The notes under the pieces are model-generated. The model saw only the letters and a list, made by a program, of their open reading frames with translations. It was not told where the DNA came from and did no database searches. Positions 47,638-59,600 of a stretch of 64,000 nucleotides of DNA are shown here, piece after piece (position 1 is the stretch's first letter; each line of letters opens with the position of its first letter). This DNA is from Chimonanthus salicifolius (taxonomy: Eukaryota; Streptophyta; Magnoliopsida; Laurales; Calycanthaceae), in assembly GCA_013350335.1 (NCBI GenBank), contig CM023542.1, positions 5,014,025-5,078,024 of the forward strand, read 5' to 3'. A program made the translations under genes and the position numbers.

Positions 47638-50600
47638 CTTGACTAGATAATTGTTCAACTCGGGCAACAATGTGTTTCCCGTATGTGTATTTCTTCAATG
47701 CTTGCAGGTGAATTCTTATACGATCAAGCAATATTTCCCTTTGGTTGTCATTACATGTTTCAAGAATCTTTTGAACAACATAATTTGCAAACTGATCCTT
47801 CATCATTGCCTAGAATAGACAGTGCAAAAAAAAAAATATTCAACAAGGCAACTACAGATGCCATTTTTTATGAAATCATCATGTACTCATGCAACTCCAA
47901 TACACAAATTTTATGCAAACATAGGAAGCATTTACTAGTACAAATGCACCTCTTATCGGTTATAGAGTGAATCTATTTTAACAAACTGATCCAATATAAA
48001 TGGAAAATGATCATGATGAAGAATAAGCTTATAAAGAGAAGAATATATCCATCAAAAATTAATATACCACATAGCCCAAAAGTGTACTCAAGAAATGGTC
48101 AGATTATATAACTATATTACCGATATTTTTTTTGAAAGATAACTATATTACCGATATATCCAAAATACATCTCATAAAATTCTGCAGGTCAATTAATACT
48201 TCTTCTACCAACCCCTTGGGCCCATGTGGTCAAAACTTGACATGGGTAGAAGTGTCCAACAAATTCAAAAAATAAGATTCATGGATTCAGCATCTTCATC
48301 ATCATAGCCACAATATTAGAATAAATTTATATTTATTTTGAAACAAAGGTAGCATATTAAAATAACAATATAAAATGTAAAAAAATTACAAAAAATCAAA
48401 TAATAAACATTGCACTATTTTAGTTAGAAAAAAAAAGGTCTGTTAGTAGTTCGTTATCACGGAAAGCAAAACTAATATAGCATTGAAAGAATCAATGAAG
48501 AAACAGACATGAAATCCCATCCGATATAGATAATCTTCCACTTTATAGAGTCCATGTAACATATATGAAAGTCAACTGGTATATTGTTTCGTCACCAAAT
48601 CATCATTATTGACACCAAAAACCGATCTATTTGAGGTCGAACTTTTCGAATTCTACTTCTCCATTTGACCTAATCATAAATCTTGTAGTCAATCACTCTG
48701 CTATCTATCATGTCTCTATTTATCTTCGGTCCATATTATAAGTGGTCTCTCTCTCCTCTTTGTACCTACATCTTGAAAGCTATAAACTCTACGTACTGAG
48801 ATTGTTTGTCTTTTACTTACATGCCCAAACCACCTCAAACAAGTCTCTCAATTTATCATTTATTGGGGCTCAATTTAAACTATCCCTGAAGCAGTCATTT
48901 CTAACTCTATATCCTTTAGAGTTGGTCTACTCATCTAGTGAAACATGTCATCTTGGTTATTATCGCAAATACCATTCTCGAGATATTAACAGCTACTGGT
49001 AATTTTGAGATATTTTCAAATTCTTAGATTTTTATCAGGAAATTAACGGGAAAATCTCACAAAAAAATATAAATATTTAAAAATTAATAAAAATAAAATA
49101 AATGATAATATTAATAAAATAAAAAATCTTAACACCATTCATGAACAACTAACAACCAATTGGGGAAAAACTTCTGTTAAAAGGTGATATTATCGAAAAT
49201 TTACCAGGATTTATCGTGTTTTTAATGCGATATCATCGGGAATTTACCGTTAAAAAATCAGAAGGGATAAATACACATTATTAACGTTGTAATGGTATTT
49301 TCACAATAAAAACATGGTAAATTTGAAATTACCACCGATATTTGTGACATTGATCTCGGTCATCCAAATTTTGTCTATTTGTTTTTTCTTCATTGCCCAA
49401 CACTTGGCCCTATACAGCATTGCAAGTATGTTAAATGTTTTATAGAATCATCCCTTTAAGCGATGCGGGACTCTCCTACCACGTATCACACAAAACTCCA
49501 CTTGCTTGTCTATAGTTTGCCCACCCCGGCTCCCAGCCTATAAACTATACTTAAGTCCAACCCTACAAGAGATTTTACCATAGAACTCAAGTATCTAAAC
49601 TTAACACAATTAGGATGGCAATTAAAGCCCGAAAATTCGAAGTCTAAAGAGCCCGACCAAAGAAAAATAAGAGAGAGAAATTGGAGATGAAACAAACCAA
49701 ATTGATGGAGAGCATGTTGCAATTGCATTTCAATTCGCAGCAAAAATAAGTAAAGCAAAAGTGGGCCCGAAATGGCTTCCGTTGGGGCCTGAAATGTTCA
49801 ATTTAATGGCTCATGGGCTAGGGTATTGGGTCAGGCTTCCAAATCATAGAATTTGGCCCAATCAAACACAAATAAGTAGCTCATTTGCTGGTCACAAAAA
49901 TCCAACATGGCATGCCAAGTCACCCATCTCTCCTAAAAGGGTGTTGCTAAGAATCCTCTCTCAATGGGAAAGCCTCCAACGCACGGAATGGATCCTAATT
50001 TGTAGTTGCAAGCGGAAATGGGAAGCAAGGAATGGATGGATGACATTTCATAAAGGATTTCCTAAAATCCATAAAATTAGGGTTTTCAAGCAACTGGTGT
50101 GCACCAACAAGCAGAACTCATTGGAAATATTGTGGTAAATTTTTTTCTCTCTTCATGTAATAAATCCATATGGATGGAATTTTTTTTAAAGGCAACTTTA
50201 TTAAAAATTTAAGGCAGGAGAACGGAGGTTCTCTTCCTAGCAGGACGACAATGGTGCAGTGATGGCATGATAGTTTTCAGTCTTTGTGGGAAATATCCCA
50301 GATTGGGAGGCAGGAGATCTTGTTCGGGTCTTTGGAATTGCAAGAGTAGTCTTTGATAGCTTTGTACCATTGGATAGGAAACCTGGAGAGAGGAGGAACT
50401 TCGCTTTTGTTCGTTTCAAAACAGAGAGAGCAATGCATGATGCCATCAATCTGTTGGATGGTAAGATGTTTGAAGGAAAGCATATTCAAGTTAATAAGGC
50501 TCGTTTTGGTCCAGGGAATAGAAGGTTTGATCGTTGAATTTTGACAAGGGTAAACAATCAACGCAAGCCATCTTGCAGAAACCCAATCTTGGTTTGGATC

Positions 50601-53600
50601 GCAAACCACAACCGTTTCATATGGATGGATTTTAGTGGCCGATGTAACTAGAAATTAGGAATTAAGATTGCAATGGCGTGTGAACGGAAGCACAAAAAAC
50701 GTGTATGCCTTCGTATGTAGGATCTTAAGCCAAAAACTTAGGGTTTTGGATGAATTCCTTGTGGAACCAACGATTATAATGTGTTTACCCTTTTTTCTTT
50801 TTTACACGCCAACCTCACGTATAAATAAGGGAAATGGGCACCAGGAAAAGTACAATACAATTCAGCCAATAGAAATTAAACTTTGGTATTTGTCTCTCAA
50901 AGTTTGGTAAGTGATTTATTTTAATTTAAATTTCAGCTAATTATGTCTCTAATTAATTTTATGCTTGCAAATTTCGATTAATTGTGTTTGCAAATTCTTC
51001 AAATTTAATTCAGCAAATTAAAATTAATCATTGCACATTTATTTGTGTGAATTTCAAATTGAAATTGAAGCCTGTGTCAAATATTTTTACTGTGAATTTT
51101 TTTTACCTAGATGAGATTTAGTGCCTTTGATTTTTCCCGTTGAGTGAATTTCTTTGGTTCCTCTAATCGATTTCCGAGGCTCTGTACAAAATAGGCCGGA
51201 TTGAGATTAGTTTCAGGTGATCAACTTGATTTTCACACCATCTCTAGCTTCAATTTCCTAAAGAGGTCAAAATTTATTGCAGATTCGAGTCATTGGACCT
51301 AACTTCCAATTTCTTCAATTGTAGCATTTGGCCTGAACCCTATCTTGTGGCCGAATCTTCTTTGTGTTTGCTTTGAAGCTAGGCTACATCATTTTCACCC
51401 ACCTGATCCAACATACTGCAACAGATGGTCAAAATGAGAGTATCCCAAACACTCGTGAAAGGTTGTAATTGTTTTTAGTTTGTCAACATGGATCCTCCCA
51501 TGTTTCACAAGAAATACTAACAGAAGACCTAATTATAAAGAAGAAATATGATGTTAAGAAAATTTTAATTTCTTTTATTTGCATAGAAAAATGTCATTCT
51601 CCAAAAATTCAAGTCTTCTACTGGTATCCGGGACTCCATGATGAGCAACACAGGAAACACCTTGAGAATTAGCACATGATAAAAGGATCATCAGAGTGAT
51701 TGTGGGAAACTGAACATGCAGAAGACATGACCAGGGCCACCAGACATCACTTCTTTAAGGAACTTTCAAGACTTTACATTACAAAAGGTTCTATTGAGAA
51801 AAGAAATAAAATTATGGATTATTAACATACCAGCAAATAATCATTTCCCTCTGTTTGCCCAACAATTTCCTGAATCAGCAGCTCTCTTTCCGCAGGACCA
51901 CCATGCTCCAAACACTTCTCTATAACATTTGATGCGAATTTATGCTGGCTCATCTGTACAACTTGTCCAGCCAATTTACTGACAATTTGGCCTCTTTCAT
52001 GAGGTTTCCCCTTCTCCAGAACATGCTGCAACAAGTATAGCATTAAAAGCTTAAAATAATTCAAAAAACAAATGCTCCAAGCCATTGAAATATCAATAAT
52101 GAGGACTTGCCTCAAATGAGGAAAGAAAATTTATCAGGTAAAATCAAATCAGATTTTACATCATCAATATAAACAGCTTTATCAGAAACAACAAAAGAAA
52201 TGGGAGCTAGGCCTAAGAGGGCAACAACTAATGAGAAAAGTTGCAGGAAGTCAAGCACTAAAACATAAGCAGCATAACATGGTGCAAAACTGCACCAGGA
52301 GAGCAGGGGTTGTTCAAATTCATTTGCAAAAGCATGAAATGGTATTGTGCCGAAGTAATGCTTCCAACATGCCAGGGATGATCAGCACGATATTACAAGT
52401 TGTGAGAAGTGCCAGACCATTCAATTCAGAAACTGAATAATAAAAATACATTAAGCTTAAGCAAAATGGTCAAAGGCTACATTAAGAGGGGAGGGGGATT
52501 CCTGTGCATAAGATGACAATTCCATTAAGAATAGATAATTAGCCACCGATGGCCACACATACAAGTCAGGTTGAAATTTTTAAAAATTATAATCTTATAT
52601 CACGATTGTCACAACTTTTCATCGGCGCTTCCTGAATCATAGCCACTGTTACACCATGTTTCTTTAATGCTCTTCTGATTGCCCCCCTCTTCACATTTTT
52701 TTTTAATTTACGTGTGGGAAACCGTAGGACACCCAGTGTAAAACCCCCACGGGTGAGCCCATTACCCCTAGGGCACACCAAGGTTAGGCCGAACCCCCAA
52801 AGCCCTTACATTCCATGTTATCATCGGGAAACAAAACTAAAAATCACTTGGACCTCTGATTTTTCTTTCTTCTCATATGGAATTTCATAAAAGCAGCAGC
52901 AACCACTACCTGCTGGTTGCCCTTTCTCTTGACCTTCTGAAGACACCTGAGTAACTGATGCCTCTAGCCATTTGGCTACAAGTTCCATCTTCTCCTCATT
53001 CAAAAACATAATATCCAACTCCTTCCCATTTTCAGAATCTTGATCACATCCTTGTCACCGATAGCCCTTCATTCTGATCAGCTTCAATCCACTATAGTTT
53101 TTCCTGCTGCACTCTCAAGAAACTTCAATGGATGCCTCTCTTCTTCCCCCTTCTACACTCCCTGTTTCTAGTCCACAACTATCTTTTTCCCCCACTCTCG
53201 TCTTTCCATTGTCATTTGGCACTGATGGCCTGATCTGCATAATGGGGCCCGAGCTGGATATGCCGCTAGGTCCAAAGCTTCTAAACCCAGATTTGTCCTT
53301 TCCTCTTTGGGCCCAGAGCCATCTTTACCTTCTATATGAGGTTGACCCTCATCACTCACAGCATTCTCAAAAACTCTCCCTGCTTCTTTTCCATCTCATT
53401 CATCGCTTGACCAAGAAATTTGACTGGGAATGTGATTTTAAATTCTCGTCACCCACTCCCTCTTCCATCTTATCCTTGCAGCTGTCGCCCTTCCTTTCTC
53501 CATTCCACCTACTTCTGCAGCCTTTGACCCCTCATCTCCATCCATACCCCCAGTTTGAATCAACAATGTAAATTGCAACCTCTCATTCTTGTCCTCATCT

Positions 53601-56600
53601 GTACATAGTTCTGTATCCTCATCTGAAGGAGCATAAATTTCTAATTCCCCTTCCGATGATGATGACGATTCCGGTGTCGCCAAACATTCCCACAACCACA
53701 AGGAAAGGCGACTTCTTCTTCTCTTCAAACCTCCCTCTTCTCTGAATCAATGGCTTGCATTATCCAGTTTTTGAGGAATGACAGTCCCCGCAAGCAGGGT
53801 TTTCTTGAATTAGGACTGGATATGGGTTTCCATTCATCGTTACTGTGATCACCTCTTCCACCTGAGATTATGCATTCACCTCCAACAAAAGTTGTAGGCA
53901 GGAGAGGTCCTCTTTTTCAACATTGCTGGAGTCCATCAACATTAATTTTCCAAATTTCTGGGCAATCAGATGGAAGGCCTCCATTGTCCAAGTAGGATGC
54001 TTTGTAAAATATGCCTTAAATTTTATTATACTTCTGACATAAGACAAACAAAAGAAAGGGTATAAAAACTTCAATGTAAAATAATTTACAAATGAACACT
54101 TATGTGGCATTCAGCATTCTTAAAGACTCTAAGTGTAAAATGCTTTACAAATGAACACTTATGTGGCATTCAGCATTCTTAAAGGACTAACAAATTTAAT
54201 AACATATAAAAAAAATATATCATGTGTGTTAAACACATTATTATAACTTATCCTTAAAAACTGGCTCTTAAGGAGAGGGAACTCATGTGCTTATAAACCC
54301 ATAACCCAAAGGTCCACTGGTGATATGGGACTTTGCTAACACTCCACCTCAGCGCCAAGGCTCGAGACACTCAGCTCTCTCCCTCCACGCAGGGCTAGAG
54401 ATATGAACCCGACCCATCCTATGGTACTCCCGCTCCGATACCATGTTTTTTCTTTTTTTTTAAGACCGAAGGTGTTCAGGTGTCTCGCCCGCTTAGTCCT
54501 TTGGGACATGTGCACCCCTCCCTACACACACATGTCAGGTTCAAGCGGTGGGACCTTACTCTGTACATATCCCACATAGAGTGGCCCTTCATTAGAGCTA
54601 CCAGGGATTGAACCCAAGACCTCAATCCTGAAGTCTTGTGTCTCAACCATGTTAAGCACATGAGTAGAACTCATCCTTAAAAAATGGCTCTTAAGAAGAG
54701 GGAACCCATGTGCTTATAAACCCACAACCCAAAGGTCCCTCGGCGATGTGGGACTTTGCTAATTACAAGTAAAAAAATCATAAAATTAATGAAAATAAAT
54801 AAATTTTGAGAAGGGCACCCATATCCTTATCCCCATCCGTATATATATCTATAATCCATGCATCATAGATTCCAATTTGCATGGGCTTTCTCATAGTTTC
54901 TTGATCAAATAATGAGTACATGGACATTGCCTAAGTAGATTTGGCAAAATTTGACCTAGTCCGATTATCTGAACCAACCCGAGCATTTTAAATGAGGTAT
55001 GGGTTTAAAGTTTTGTGACCCAAACTGACTAACCCATTTAATAAGCAAGTGATGGAATGAGAGTTTTTCACCCAAAACTGATCCAATCTGACCAACCTGT
55101 TGCCAAGTCTACTTTGAGCTAAACTTGGGAAAATTTGAACCGACCCGATTACCCAAACCAAACCTGAGCAATTTAAATGGGTATGGGTTTAAAATTTTGT
55201 GACCCAAACCCAAATAAGACCCGAGCCAAAACTAACCTGACTCATTGCCAAATCTATGCCTAAGGCTCTGAAACATCCATACCACCATAGAATAAGAATA
55301 TGTATTTCTATTCTTTGGTGTTTATGGTTTGAAGGACATAATAGGGTCTCCAGAAGAATTTGTTCTTCCACCAAAGAGGACTTTTCAAGCTAGGTTGAAA
55401 GCCACTTCAACACTTGCTCTCCCACAATTTGAATGGATACCAACATCAGATTTTGATAGATGAATGTGCAAACATTTGGAATAGGATACAAGCAAAGAAA
55501 TATGGTTTCCTGATCTTGGCAACCACCTCAACTCCTCTCAGCAGATAGCTCAAGCTTAACTTTGAGGGAGCTTTGGGGTAAAAGCTTTCCTAAAAGGTTA
55601 CAAAGACCTTTATCAATTGGGCATCCATGATGCTTTAACAAAGAGTGACTCATTTTGTATAGGTCCCTGGGCCAGAAGAGAATCAAATTACCATGGTCAT
55701 AGCATAGAAGAAACTTGAGATATGATTCTTCAAGCAGGGCATGGAATACAATATATCAATAGATCATCCAACAGTGAAGCTGATATTGTTGCTAAAGAAA
55801 GAAGCTAAAGATAGAGATTCAATTTTGTTTTCCTTAGTTCTTTTGCATTTTGTTACATATTGTTTAGTGTCAAGGAGATATTAATGTGGCTTCCTTCACT
55901 GCTTAATTTCCACTCCTATGGGATCTCACCTTGAGAATTGAGATCCTTTACCAATCTCTCTCTTTTTCCAGTGTGAGTTCAACTCACCATTTCAAAAATA
56001 AATAAATAAACAAGTTAAGATAGTGCAAAGAATCCATGAAGAATCAAATATAGAGATGTATCTGGTATAAGTATGTTGTTCATTTCAATATTTCAAGGAA
56101 ACTGTGAAACATAGATTGAAGTGTATTAAACAGCAGTTCCATCGGACCCCTATAGGATTTGATTTCTTTTAATGGCCCTATAGGATGTGATTTAAGTGGC
56201 CCAAAGATCATCGGCATATATTGTTATTTTTCGGTATGCTAATCCAAAGGTGAATATCACTCGGGTGAGTGACAAAATTGGACATATACCAAAGGGGATG
56301 AGTGCCAATTTGGGACATGTATCAAAGGGGGTTAGAAAGTGTAAATGAGTGCCAAATTGGATATGTATCAAAGGGGGTTAGAAAGTGTAAATGGGTTGGA
56401 TTTGACATAGGAGCATCCAAGGTCCTTATTCAGCCTAGGAGAGAGAGACCCAGCTGGTTCTCTATATGATGACATACACAAACACAAAGTCTCACAGCAA
56501 TCAGAAGTATCAAATGCCTCTGCACTTTTAGAAAGAAATAATCATCGCATACTAATTACTAATTACAAAGAACGGAGTAGAGGACCCCATTTCCGGCGTC

Positions 56601-59600
56601 TTCTATATTTAAAGAGGAGGCTCTTCAGATTGTGCACGTTGGACCTACCTGTCCATTTGGAGCTTTTGTTGTTTTTTTATTTACTGTTTTATTGTCTTTC
56701 CGTTCTTGTTTTGGATGGGTCTAAACCTTTTAGACCTTTTTCCTTGTACAGGATCCTTTTCTTTAATAATATAATCACTTTGTTACCACTCGAAAAAAAA
56801 CTCCAAGGCATTATGGTTAAGAATTAAAATAAACAAACAAAAACAGCAATGAGAAGGCGAAAATAATATCACCTGCGTGACATAATTTCCATACTGATCT
56901 TGGGCAAGAGAACAAGCAGATTCCAAGATCTCGTCTACTATGCACTGAGTTTGTTGTTCGTCAGTGCAATGCTCCAGAACTCTCTATCCCAATTAAAAGA
57001 CATGGAAGTATAAGAATACCAGGAGAAAGAACCAAATAGATCTCTAACAACTGCTTCCAAATTCTCTTTTTACCTGGATAACTCGACAACCATAAGGATG
57101 CGTTGACAAGGTTGCAACTTGACCTCGGAAAGCAGAAATAATAAATCCGATTTTCTCTGTTGGCACACACTCAATGCATTTCTGAATTACATGATTTCCG
57201 TTTTGATCGCGCACACATCGCATAACATTTCCATCAAGTTCATGAACAAGTAGTGTTTTCTGATCAAGCTCAATAACTTCAAGTGCCTACATGAAATTAT
57301 GAGCAAATGATGAATTATACAGCAATATAAATATCATCTAAACATAATCCACAACATCAGGCAAAACCCATACATTCAGTAAAACCTTAAACCTGAATAG
57401 AAATTTAGAAGTTACAAAAGCATTTTGACTAAAATGAATAATAATAGCTTCTGTAATTCTGTGCAACCATGTTCTAAAACTTGCATCTCAGAGCCTTTAA
57501 TTTGTTAAGTACCAGAATTAATCCAAGCTGATTTTTTTCTTCTTCCATTTAAACAGATACTCTGAGTTTCTTGGACCTAACCTGAATGATTGCCACTTTA
57601 AGGCCTTAAACTACCTCCAATGGTATGGATTTTCTTTCTTAATTGCATTTTTATTTTCCTTTTTTCCTAAAAAAAAGTTAGGTCTGTTCTTTTCTGGGTG
57701 TTTTTTTTTTTTTCAGTAACAGATTAAAGTAATATGAAAAGCATGAATAATAGCTGCATCGACTTGGGTGGTATAAGAGAGCTATCCTCACCCTAAGAAC
57801 CTTGACAAACAAAACAACCCCTCATACGGCCAAAAAACTGCCCATTACATTACCACGCCCAAGATACAAAAAACAAAAAAGAAACGCCCACCGACCCCCA
57901 AATTTCAAAAAAGTCAAAAACAAGATCTCCCCTACCACCTGTTGTAGCCAAAATATCTGCAACCTTGTTGGCTGAGCATTTGACGTGCCTGAGCTGCACC
58001 TCCCTGCTGGAACATAAACCTCTAATCTCTCTCAACAATGGTACCAGTTTCCAAGGGGCCCACTTCCTACCACTGGCCCACTTGATGGCATTCAACGAGT
58101 CTCCCTCTATTTTATTTTTTATTTTTTTTGAAGTCCGGAGGTGTTCAGACATCGCACCCAACTAGTGCACACACCGGGTAAATCGATGGGACCTTACTCT
58201 ATTAACAGATCATCTAAACCATGAACCACCCACAAATCTGAGTATGCCAAATAACTCAGCTTCGTTAGAATCCCTCACCCCACCAACTCCGAATAAATTG
58301 GTCTCTCTCCAGCACCAATATGCACCCTACCCCCTATTCCAGTCAGTCCTGGTTTACCCCTAGCAGCCCCATCCACGTTATTTAAATTAATCTTCCAGAG
58401 GAGGGGACCACTTCTCCAAGATAGCTCTTTTCAAAGCCCCCCAAACAAACCAAAAAAAAAAAAGAGAACCACAAAAGACCTTCCCATGTCAACTCAAATA
58501 CCTAACTCGACCCCAAGCTCTTTACCTTCAAAGATCCTAGCAATCCTTTGTTTCTGAATGGACCACAGCATTGTAGCTAGGATCATCTCCCAAGCAAAGC
58601 TTTCCTACCCCTAGAAGAATTAAAGTTCCACGCTCTAAAGTATTTAGAATAAAATCACTAAAAACCCATAGGCATGTCAGACCAATAAACTTTGACCATA
58701 CTTCCTTTGAAGAGGCATAGCTACAAAACAAGTGGTCCACACTCTCCTCGGACCCCTTTGCTCCAGACATAGGTTAAGGTTCCTCATCTAAATGCACACC
58801 ATAAGAAAACTTGTACCCCCAGTGAAGCTTTACCTTTCCATAGTTCCAAGCCAACCCATGAGGCGAATTAGGATTTCTTGACCAACATTGTGTGTGCCAA
58901 GTTGGTCAAGGGATCCCCTAATTTGCCTTATATGTTGGCATGAAATGTGATCCATACGTTCTACCTTCATAATGACTGAAATGTTTTTCTTTTTTTGAAA
59001 GGTACAATGACAGAAATGTTGTCCATCAATTTTGCTTCTGTCTTGGGGTTCTTCACAACAAACACCATTAACAAAAAATTGTTAAGGTCTTTTCCTTTCA
59101 CATGAATTAATTGTTGTAAACACATAATGCACATAGGGGTGGCAATTTTTTAACTGACAAGTGAACTTGCCCAACCCAACCCGGAAAAAAGCAGGTTTGG
59201 GTCGTGCCTTTCTTAAAAGAAAAAATTAATTAAATTAACCCGACCTGACCCGAAAAAATTTATTTATTTTTCACCTAATTAATTTTTAGCCCATGTACCC
59301 CACCAAGTTAAAAAATATTAGCATATTGCCTCAATTTTCCGTATCCCAATGTGCTCACATTAAAAAGGAAGCCCCTTTTATCTTTCACTTTCTATTAAAA
59401 ATATTTTTTCTCTCATTTTTCTAACTTTTTAGAACTTTTTATATAAAGTCAAGTTGGGTCGGGTTGGATAGTGTTGAATAAAATAAATTCTAGGTCGCAT
59501 AAAGACGCTTAAAAAACTGAGTCAGGTCAAGTCACGTTAAATAGAAAATCTATTATTAACTATAGCCAACCCGACCTATTGCCACCCCTAGCCACACACA

